Assembly: GCA_035688265.1 (NCBI GenBank)
Contig: DASSNE010000046.1
Coordinates: 1 to 38,223 of the forward strand
Origin: DASSBR01 sp035688265
GTDB lineage: Bacteria; Pseudomonadota; Gammaproteobacteria; Natronospirales; DASSBR01
DNA length: 38,223 nucleotides
Direction: 5' to 3'
In this document: piece after piece, positions 31,608 through 38,223 of the stretch
How the letters are laid out: each line of letters opens with the position of its first letter
Position numbering within the stretch: position 1 is the stretch's first letter
Translations under genes and position numbers: made by a program
Notes under the pieces: model-generated
Seen by the model: the letters and a program-made list of their open reading frames with translations, nothing else
What the model was told of the DNA's origin: nothing
Databases searched by the model: none

Positions 31608-34097
31608 ATGCGGCGTCCGTTCAAAATCCTGTCCTGGTTCCTGATCGCGGGCTTCGGCGCCGCATTCCTGGCGTTTGTGGCGCTCGGCATTGCCTGGCTC
31701 GTGATCTCGCCGAACCTGCCGTCGCCTAACGAACTCAAGGACGTGCGGTTGCAGGTGCCGATGCAGATCTACACGCGCGACGGCAAGTTGATGGCCGAAT
31801 ACGGCGTCAAGCGCCGCATTCCGCTCGACTACAAGGACATTCCGCCGCTGATGATCGAGGCGTTCGTCGCGGCCGAAGATGACCGTTACTTCGAGCATCC
31901 CGGCGTCGATTACCAGGGCCTCGCGCGCGCGGCGATCAACCTGATCGTCACGGGCAAGAAAGGCCAGGGCGGCAGCACGATCACGATGCAGGTCGCGCGC
32001 AACTATTTCCTGTCGCGCAAGAAAACCTATCTGCGCAAACTGCGCGAAATCTTCCTGGCGCTCAAGATTGATCATGAGTTCACCAAGGAAGAGGTCCTCG
32101 CGCTGTATCTCAATAAGATATTCCTCGGCGAGCGCGCCTACGGGGTCGGCGCGGCCGCGCACGTCTATTTTGGAACCGATGTCTGGCATCTCGATCTCGC
32201 GCAAATCGCGATGATCGCCGGGCTGCCGCAGGCGCCGTCGTGGAATCCGATTGCCGACCCGCAATGGTCGCTGCACCGGCGCGGCTACGTGCTCGGGCGC
32301 ATGCTGGCTCTCGGTTTCATCGACAAGACGGCCTACAACCGCGCGATGCAGCAGCCGATTACCGCGAGCTATCACGGCGAGCGGATTCAAGTGTCGGCGC
32401 CGTATGTTGCCGAGATGGTGCGCGACGAGATGGTCGATCGCTACGGCGAGGGCGTCTATACCGACGGCTACCAGGTGACGACCACGCTCGACAGCCGTTT
32501 GCAGCCGCTCGCGGTCAAGGCGCTGCGTGCCGGTCTTGAAGGTTACGTCCACCGCCACGGTTACCGCGGCCCCGCCGGCCACGTCGACATTCCCGCCAAC
32601 GCGACGCCGGCGCAGCTGGAGAAGCTGCTCAACGGCCACGCCGAATACGGCGGCTTGCAGCCGGCGCTGGTGACGGCGGTGGGGCAGAAGGATGCCCAGG
32701 CCTTCGTCGACGGCGTCGGCGGTGTCAAGATCGGCTGGGACGGCTTGTCGTGGGCGCGGCCATACCTCGGCGTCAATTCGCGCGGCCCCTCGCCGCACAC
32801 GGCGGGCGACGTGCTCAAGGTCGGCGACATCATTTACGTCAAGCAATCCGGCGACGACTGGCAGCTTGCGCAGGTGCCGCAGGTCGAGGGCGCGCTGGTG
32901 TCGGTCGATCCGTTCGACGGCGCAATCGTCGCGCTGGCCGGCGGCTTCGATTACAACCTCAGCAAGTTCAATCGGGTGACGCAGGCCGAGCGTCAGCCGG
33001 GTTCGGCCATCAAGCCGTACATTTATACGGCGGCGATCGCGCATGGGCTGACGCCGGCAACGACGATCAACGATGCACCCGTGGTGGTCGCGAACCAGAC
33101 GCTGGACGAAGTGTGGCGGCCGGAAAATTACGAGCACCGCTTCCGCGGCCCGACACGGCTGCGCGTGGCGCTGGTGCATTCGCTCAACCTGGTGTCGGTG
33201 CGCGTGCTGCGCCGCATCGGCATCGACTACACGACGCAGTTCATGAGCCGATTCGGATTCGATCCGGCCAAGCTGCCGCACTACCTGTCGCTCGCGCTCG
33301 GCAGCCCCACCTTCACGCCCTTGCAAATGGCACGCGGCTACGCGGTGATCGCCAATGGCGGCTTCCTGATCCGGCCGTACTTCATCCAGCGCATCGTCGA
33401 CAGCACCACCGGCCGGACGCTTTATCGTGCCAATCCGCCCGTCGCCTGCGCGGCCTGCGGTCCGCAAAAAGCCGCCGCGCCGGCCGTCGAACCGACCCGC
33501 AGCGTGCGTACCGCCGGCGTCAACACGATGCACCTGCCGCAGCCGGCGAGTTCGCTGCCGCCGGGTACGAATGCCATCAATCGCGCGCCGGCGGGCGTGA
33601 ACGTCGCGCAGCGGACGCTGACGCCGCAGGACGACTACCAGATCACCTCGATGATGCGCGACGTGATCCGCCGCGGCACCGGCAGCACCGCCCAGAGCAT
33701 CGGCCGCCATGACCTGGCCGGCAAGACCGGCACCTCGAACAACTGGACCAATGCGTGGTTCGGCGGCTTCAATTCGAACCTCGTCACCATCGCCTACGTC
33801 GGTTACGACCACGTGCAGACGCTGGGCCGCAACGAGACCGGCCATCGCGCGGCACTGCCGATGTGGGTCGACTTCATGGGTCCGGCGCTGGCCAAGACGC
33901 CGGCGATGCCGTTTATCCAGCCACCGGGCATGGTGACCGTGCGCATCGACTCCAAGACCGGTCTGCGTACCGGTCCGAGCGACCCGAACGCGATGTTCGA
34001 AACCTTCCGCGCCGACCGGGTGCCGCCCGCGGGGCCTTCGGCATCGCTCAGCCGGGCGCAGATCGGCATGGACGCCAGCAGCGCCGGGTTGCCTTAG
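31608..34097 (+). CDS. mrcA: Penicillin-binding protein 1A
   Basis: This is an 829-residue bifunctional class A PBP anchored in the inner membrane (helix about 11-33). The glycosyltransferase domain has E90-DDRYFEHPG, GGSTITMQVARN and KIFLGERAYGV. An OB-like insert at about 320-420 is typical of PBP1A. The transpeptidase has S466-AIK469, S525-LN and K706-TG. It polymerises and crosslinks peptidoglycan. ATG 31608 is chosen because GAGGA lies five bases ahead; alternative in-frame starts at 31590 and 31542 lack such a site. The loop after the SxN box carries a CAAC pair (about 613-616), unusual for a periplasmic domain. It is divergent from pilM, as in Pseudomonas and relatives. Confidence 0.96.
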   Translation: MRRPFKILSWFLIAGFGAAFLAFVALGIAWLVISPNLPSPNELKDVRLQVPMQIYTRDGKLMAEYGVKRRIPLDYKDIPPLMIEAFVAAEDDRYFEHPGVDYQGLARAAINLIVTGKKGQGGSTITMQVARNYFLSRKKTYLRKLREIFLALKIDHEFTKEEVLALYLNKIFLGERAYGVGAAAHVYFGTDVWHLDLAQIAMIAGLPQAPSWNPIADPQWSLHRRGYVLGRMLALGFIDKTAYNRAMQQPITASYHGERIQVSAPYVAEMVRDEMVDRYGEGVYTDGYQVTTTLDSRLQPLAVKALRAGLEGYVHRHGYRGPAGHVDIPANATPAQLEKLLNGHAEYGGLQPALVTAVGQKDAQAFVDGVGGVKIGWDGLSWARPYLGVNSRGPSPHTAGDVLKVGDIIYVKQSGDDWQLAQVPQVEGALVSVDPFDGAIVALAGGFDYNLSKFNRVTQAERQPGSAIKPYIYTAAIAHGLTPATTINDAPVVVANQTLDEVWRPENYEHRFRGPTRLRVALVHSLNLVSVRVLRRIGIDYTTQFMSRFGFDPAKLPHYLSLALGSPTFTPLQMARGYAVIANGGFLIRPYFIQRIVDSTTGRTLYRANPPVACAACGPQKAAAPAVEPTRSVRTAGVNTMHLPQPASSLPPGTNAINRAPAGVNVAQRTLTPQDDYQITSMMRDVIRRGTGSTAQSIGRHDLAGKTGTSNNWTNAWFGGFNSNLVTIAYVGYDHVQTLGRNETGHRAALPMWVDFMGPALAKTPAMPFIQPPGMVTVRIDSKTGLRTGPSDPNAMFETFRADRVPPAGPSASLSRAQIGMDASSAGLP

Positions 34098-34102
34098 CCC
34101 TC

Positions 34103-36952
34103 TTGGCAGAGCCGGATCTCGCGAACATCCCGCGGCCGTTGCGCGGGCCGGTATCGGCGCAATGGCAACGGTTTCTCGCCGCCGGCGCTTCCGCCGATCT
34201 CCAGCAGGCGCTTCTCGAACGGGGCCTGGTCGATGTTTTCGCCGCCAGCGATTTTGTCGCCGACAGCCTCATCCGCACGCCGGCGTTGCTCGATGCGCTG
34301 CCGCTGGAGCGCCTGGCGCGTGCCTCGCAGCCGGGCGAAATCGCGGCGCAGATCGAGGAGGCGCTCGCCGACGCCGACGACGAGCCACAACTGCAGACGG
34401 CCTTGCGCCGCGCCCGCCGCCGCGAGATGGTGCGCATCGCCTGGCGCGACCTGACCGGGGAAGCGAAGCTCGACGAAACGCTCGCTGACCTGTCGGATCT
34501 GGCCGATGCCTGTATCGATGCGGCGCTCAAGCGGCTCGCGGCCTGGCACGCCGAGCGTTTCGGCGCCGTACGCGATGCGGACGGGCGGCCGCAATCGCTG
34601 GTCGTGCTGGGCTTCGGCAAACTCGGTGCGCGCGAACTGAATTTTTCTTCCGATGTCGATCTCGTCTTCCTGTACCCGCACATCGGCGACAGCAATGGCG
34701 CGCGCTCGCTCGATGCCGCGGCGTATTTCACCCGGCTCGGGCAGAAGCTGATCCAGGCGCTGGATACGCCCACCGCCGACGGCTTCGTGTTCCGCGTCGA
34801 CATGCGCCTCAGGCCCTTCGGCGCGAGCGGCCCGCTGGCGATGTCGTTTGCCGCCGCCGAACAGTATTACCAGCGTCACGGCCGCGACTGGGAGCGCTAC
34901 GCGCTGATCAAGGCGCGGCCGGTTGCGGGCGACCGCGCGGCCGGCGAGCGGCTGCTGCGCGACCTCAGACCTTTCGTCTATCGCCGTTACCTCGATTTCA
35001 CCGCGTTCGAATCGCTGCGCGACATGAAGGCGATGATCGCCCGCGAAGTCGCGCGCCAGAGGCTTGAAGACAACATCAAGCTGGGCCGCGGCGGCATTCG
35101 CGAAATCGAGTTCATCGGCCAGCTGTTTCAACTGATTCGCGGCGGCCGCGATGCGGCGCTTCGCACTCGCGCGATCCGTCCGGTGCTTGCGCGCCTGTCT
35201 GCCGCCGGTCACCTGCAGGCGGCCGAGACTGCCGCGCTCGATGCGGCCTATGTCTTCCTGCGCCGGACCGAAAATCGACTGCAAATGGCGGCCGACCGGC
35301 AGACGCACGAACTGCCGGCGGATCCGGGGGCGCGCCTGCGGCTGGCGACCGCGATGGGCTTTACCGACTGGACGGCTTTCTGCACCGCGCTCAATGGCCA
35401 TCGCGATACGGTGCGCGCGGCGTTCGACCAGGTGTTCGCGGCACCCGACCGGCCTGCCGCCGGACCGGGCGATGCAGCCGACGCCTGGCAGACCGCGGCG
35501 ACCGGCGGCGACGCGGCTGCGGCGCTCGCCGAACTCGGCTTCGGGACGTCCGCCGCGGCGGCCCTCAAGGACCTGCAGACCGCCGCGCCGATCGAGGCGC
35601 TGGGCGCGCGTGGCCGGCGCCGCCTCGACGAGCTGATGCCGCGGCTGATCCAGGCGGCGGCCGTCTCAGGCAAGCCGGATGCGGTGCTCTTGAGCCTGCT
35701 CCGGCTGGTCGAGGCGGTCGCCGGCCGTACCGCTTATCTCGCGCTGCTGGCCGAGAATGACAACGTGCTGCGTCATCTGGCGGCACTCGCCGCCTCCAGC
35801 CCGTGGTTGCTGCAACTGGTGACGCGCGTGCCGCTGCTGATGGACGAGCTGATCGACCCGCGCCTGTTCGGCCCGGCGCCGGATCGTGACGCGCTGGCCG
35901 CGGAACTGGCAACGGTGCTGAACGGTGTCGACCCGACCGACCAGGAAGGGGAAATGGACGCGCTGCGGCAGTTCCAGCAGGCTGCAGTTTTGCGGATTGC
36001 CGTCGCCGACTTGAGCGGCAATGCCGAGTCGCAACTCGTCAGCCGGCGGCTGACCGCGCTCGCCGAGGTGGTGATCGAGACGGTCGTCAGGCTCGTGCGC
36101 GAGCGGCTCGTCACCCGCCACGGCCGGCCGCTGACGGACGACGGCGCCGGCACCCGCGCAGCGCGCTTCGGCGTCATCGCCTACGGCACGCTGGGCGGCC
36201 GCGAACTCGGCTACGGCTCGGATCTCGACCTGGTGTTCGTTCACGATGGCGCCGAGGGCGCGACCGATGGTGCGCGTCCGCTCGACAACGCCGTGTTTTT
36301 CGCGCGCCTGTCGCAGCGCATCATCAGCTTCCTGTCGACCGCCACCAGTGCGGGCGTGCTGTACCGGGTCGATACGCGTCTGCGCCCGAGCGGCAACGCG
36401 GGCCTGCTGGTCAGCAGCTTTGACGGCTTTGAGCGTTATCAGCGCGAACAGGCCTGGAGCTGGGAACACCAGGCGCTGATTCGGGCGCGGCCGGTGGCGG
36501 GCGACGGCGAATTGATCGCCCGTTTCGAGGCCCTCCGGTGCGGCATCCTCTGCCGCCGCCGCGACCCGGAGCAGCTCAGAGAGGACGTGGCCGCGATGCG
36601 CGAGCGGATGCGCCGCGAACTTGTGGTCGAGACACAGGCCGGCTTCGACATCAAGCAGGGTGCGGGCGGGCTGATCGACATCGAGTTCCTGGTGCAGTAC
36701 TGGGTGCTTTGCCACGCGCACACGCATCCGGAACTGGTCGAGGCGACCGACAATGCCGGCGCGCTCGAGCGGCTCGCGGCGCTCAACCTGGTCGACTCCA
36801 CCGCTGCCGCCGAACTGGCGGCGATCCATCGCGACTACCTCGCCCGCATCCACCGGCTGACGCTTGAAGGTTGGGGCGCGGTGGCCGCCGGTGAGGAATT
36901 TCGCGACATGCGCGAGACGGTGCTGGCGCGCTGGCGCGAGGTCTTTCGTTGA
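34103..36952 (+). CDS. glnE: Glutamine synthetase adenylyltransferase/deadenylylase
   Basis: This is a 949-residue bifunctional enzyme that adds AMP to glutamine synthetase under nitrogen excess and removes it under limitation, directed by PII. The N-terminal deadenylylase nucleotidyltransferase site is GFGKLGARELNFSSDVDLVFLY. The C-terminal adenylylase site is YGTLGGRELGYGSDLDLVFVHD (here T replaces the usual K of GKLG). The GlnD-type helical domain ends WRRRD-like. The length fits E. coli GlnE (946). The start is uncertain: TTG 34103, six bases after the mrcA stop, is the only candidate that avoids overlap, and it has no ribosome site, which suggests coupling to mrcA translation. Confidence 0.93.
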   Translation: MAEPDLANIPRPLRGPVSAQWQRFLAAGASADLQQALLERGLVDVFAASDFVADSLIRTPALLDALPLERLARASQPGEIAAQIEEALADADDEPQLQTALRRARRREMVRIAWRDLTGEAKLDETLADLSDLADACIDAALKRLAAWHAERFGAVRDADGRPQSLVVLGFGKLGARELNFSSDVDLVFLYPHIGDSNGARSLDAAAYFTRLGQKLIQALDTPTADGFVFRVDMRLRPFGASGPLAMSFAAAEQYYQRHGRDWERYALIKARPVAGDRAAGERLLRDLRPFVYRRYLDFTAFESLRDMKAMIAREVARQRLEDNIKLGRGGIREIEFIGQLFQLIRGGRDAALRTRAIRPVLARLSAAGHLQAAETAALDAAYVFLRRTENRLQMAADRQTHELPADPGARLRLATAMGFTDWTAFCTALNGHRDTVRAAFDQVFAAPDRPAAGPGDAADAWQTAATGGDAAAALAELGFGTSAAAALKDLQTAAPIEALGARGRRRLDELMPRLIQAAAVSGKPDAVLLSLLRLVEAVAGRTAYLALLAENDNVLRHLAALAASSPWLLQLVTRVPLLMDELIDPRLFGPAPDRDALAAELATVLNGVDPTDQEGEMDALRQFQQAAVLRIAVADLSGNAESQLVSRRLTALAEVVIETVVRLVRERLVTRHGRPLTDDGAGTRAARFGVIAYGTLGGRELGYGSDLDLVFVHDGAEGATDGARPLDNAVFFARLSQRIISFLSTATSAGVLYRVDTRLRPSGNAGLLVSSFDGFERYQREQAWSWEHQALIRARPVAGDGELIARFEALRCGILCRRRDPEQLREDVAAMRERMRRELVVETQAGFDIKQGAGGLIDIEFLVQYWVLCHAHTHPELVEATDNAGALERLAALNLVDSTAAAELAAIHRDYLARIHRLTLEGWGAVAAGEEFRDMRETVLARWREVFR

Positions 36953-36958
36953 TATAAT
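36950..36958 (+). promoter_or_regulatory. Extended -10 promoter of hldD (TGATATAAT)
   Basis: TG-A-TATAAT is a perfect extended -10 hexamer placed on the glnE stop codon (36950-36952). No TTGACA-like -35 is present, as expected for extended -10 promoters. Transcription should start at about 36965-36967, at or one or two bases before the hldD ATG (36967), and no Shine-Dalgarno lies between them. Confidence 0.65.
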
Positions 36959-36966
36959 GCCGCGCC

Positions 36967-37911
36967 ATGATCATCGTCACCGGCGCCGCCGGCTTCATCG
37001 GCAGCAACCTCGTCCAGCGGCTCAACGACAGCGGCTGCCGCGACATCATCGCGGTGGACGATCTCACCGACGGCGCCAAGTTCCGCAATCTCGTCGGCGC
37101 CGAGATCGCCGATTACTACGACAAGCGCGAATTCATCGACCTCGTTCGCAGTGAGCGCGATTTCGGCGCCATCGAAGTCGTTTTCCACCAGGGCGCGTGC
37201 TCCGACACGACCGAGCACGACGGCCGCTACATGCTGGAGAACAACTTCAGCTACTCGAAGGCGCTGCTCGAATATTGCCTCGCGCGGCAGATTCCGTTCA
37301 TCTATGCCTCGTCCGCGGCGGTCTATGGCGCCGGACGAACCTTCGCGGAAGCACCGGCCAACGAAGCGCCGCTGAACGTGTACGGGTATTCGAAGCTCCT
37401 GTTCGACCAATACGTGCGGCGCCGGTTGCCGAGCGCGACAAGCCAGGTGGTCGGCCTGCGCTATTTCAACGCCTACGGCCCCCGCGAAGCGCACAAAGGC
37501 GACATGGCGAGCGTCGCGTTTCATTTCAACGCGCAGATTCTCGCCACCGGCAAGGCGAAATTGTTCGAGGGCAGCGACGGGTTCGAGGACGGCGAACAGC
37601 GGCGCGATTTCGTTCACGTCGATGACGCGGTCGCGGTCAATCTGTGGCTGCGGGCGCATCCGGACGTGTCCGGCATTTTCAATGTCGGTACCGGCGCCAG
37701 CGCCAGCTTCAATGATGTGGCCGAAGCCGTAATTGCGGCGCACGACCGCGGCCAGATCGAATACATCCGTTTTCCCGAGCACCTTGAGGGCCGCTACCAG
37801 AGCTTCACCGAGGCTGATATCCGCGCGTTGCGCGCGGCCGGCTACGCCCGGCCGTTCATCAGCGCCGCCGACGGCGTGCGGGCGTATGCCGAATGGCTTC
37901 GGGAAAGTGGC

Positions 37912-37914
<3 letters not shown>
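36967..37914 (+). CDS. hldD: ADP-L-glycero-D-manno-heptose 6-epimerase
   Basis: This is a 315-residue NADP-dependent epimerase that makes ADP-L-glycero-D-manno-heptose for the LPS inner core. The Rossmann motif is GAAGFIGSN (6-14), HQGACSDTT is typical of the family, the catalytic pair is Y139-GYS-K143, and the substrate segment is RRDFVHVDDAV. The start ATG is fixed by the immediate Rossmann strand. It is preceded by no ribosome site but by an extended -10. The last codons (AGT GGC TAG) form a unit of the following TAGTGGC repeat, so the array has grown from, or into, the gene's end. Confidence 0.96.
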
Positions 37915-38029
<115 letters not shown>

Positions 38030-38030
<1 letters not shown>

Positions 38031-38050
38031 CAGAGGTCAGAGGTCAGTGG
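38030..38050. repeat. Three TCAGAGG-type heptamers
   Basis: TCAGAGG twice, then TCAGTGG, follow directly on the TAGTGGC array without a break in the 7-bp period. The final unit is a hybrid of the two sequences. Confidence 0.85.
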
Positions 38051-38063
38051 CAGCATTCTTCAC

Positions 38064-38086
38064 TAGCGACTAGCGACTAGCGACTA
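38064..38086. repeat. Three TAGCGAC heptamers ending at the IS630 target TA
   Basis: TAGCGAC is repeated three times (38064-38084). The next TA (38085-38086) is the inferred IS630 target dinucleotide, with C on its left and the element's terminal G on its right. Confidence 0.85.
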
Positions 38087-38223
38087 GTGTACTGCGACAG
38101 AATTAAAGGAACATAAAGTCGTATGTTCTGTCTTAGTCAGAGAGTGGAGCGAAACAGGACAAGCGAAATGCGAGTTGCCGCAGCAATTAAACTGACCCCG
38201 CAAGAAGAACAGCGACTGACACG
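38087..38223 (+). mobile_element. IS630-family insertion sequence, 5' end (partial)
   Basis: The terminal repeat GTGTACTGCGACA (38087-38099) begins immediately after a TA and matches the end repeat at 124-136. Just inside is a hairpin GAACAT (38109-38114) / ATGTTC (38123-38128), flanked by GACAG and CTGTC, a structure common at IS ends that can shield transposase expression from readthrough. The element continues beyond the window in the same orientation as the copy at position 1. Confidence 0.8.
38168..38223 (+). CDS. IS630-family transposase, N-terminal fragment
   Basis: ATG 38168 has AGGA about nine bases upstream. The 18 visible residues, MRVAAAIKLTPQEEQRLT, are the usual N-terminus of IS630-type transposases, ahead of their helix-turn-helix. 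The frame runs off the right edge. Together with the C-terminal fragment at 2-139 it gives both ends of what is probably the same transposase. Confidence 0.8.
   Translation, partial: MRVAAAIKLTPQEEQRLT

Noticed and set aside
31497..33845. 782-codon open frame antisense to mrcA
   Set aside because: Antisense shadow of a high-GC gene; no recognisable motif, no ribosome site, and low-complexity R/H/D/V composition.

Overview
The window is a stretch of chromosome from a high-GC gammaproteobacterium. The evidence is the gene order mrcA <-> pilMNOPQ-aroK-aroB-hemE (divergent), the tesA/ybbA/ybbP cluster, a TTG-started fadD, rppH, glnE and hldD (a Gram-negative LPS-core enzyme). Heptamer tandem repeats (GGGGTTC-type) at gene ends and a secreted FG-GAP protein point towards the Xanthomonadales/Lysobacterales side of the class. 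That placement is inference only; no rRNA or species marker is present.

Layout. Positions 1-136 are the end of an IS630-family insertion sequence, and 38087-38223 are the beginning of another copy in the same orientation. Both are inserted at a TA inside CTAG-bearing 7-bp tandem repeats. Positions 176-9334 are an accessory-type block: two paralogous AI-2E-family membrane proteins flank a secreted FG-GAP/VCBS repeat protein (frameshifted at a run of nine G) and an AraC-type regulator. After them comes a four-gene sdpR-sdpI-hydrolase-DUF5808 operon and a small secreted DUF3887 protein. Positions 9345-14570 hold a small PGPGW membrane protein, an aldo/keto reductase, a FecCD-type permease with its ATPase, rppH, a PrcB-domain lipoprotein and a D-2-hydroxyacid dehydrogenase. 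Positions 14583-22221 hold an M13 metallopeptidase, the ybbA-ybbP ABC exporter pair, divergent tesA, and fadD.

Positions 22222-22426 separate convergent fadD and the DUF445 gene. They carry a 104-bp cloverleaf-like inverted repeat and a G-quadruplex-type heptamer array. Positions 22427-31352 (minus strand) are one long run, pilM-N-O-P-Q-aroK-aroB-hemE-DUF445: type IV pilus alignment complex and secretin, then shikimate and haem steps. Divergent from it, 31608-37914 encode PBP1A, the glutamine-synthetase adenylyltransferase GlnE, and HldD. The hldD stop codon runs directly into a 15-copy (TAGTGGC) array, beyond which lies the second IS630.

Most of the content is ordinary core genome. The parts that deserve a second look are: (i) the heptamer arrays acting as landing sites for an IS630 element whose transposase appears to borrow its stop codon from the CTAG target; (ii) a G9 tract that decides whether an FG-GAP surface protein receives its GlyGly-CTERM anchor; (iii) the sdpRI-hydrolase-DUF5808 operon, which has an operator-like dyad over its promoter; (iv) the cloverleaf repeat; (v) promoter elements placed so close to ATG that leaderless mRNAs are expected (hldD, sdpR). 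No intergenic gap exceeds about 260 bp.
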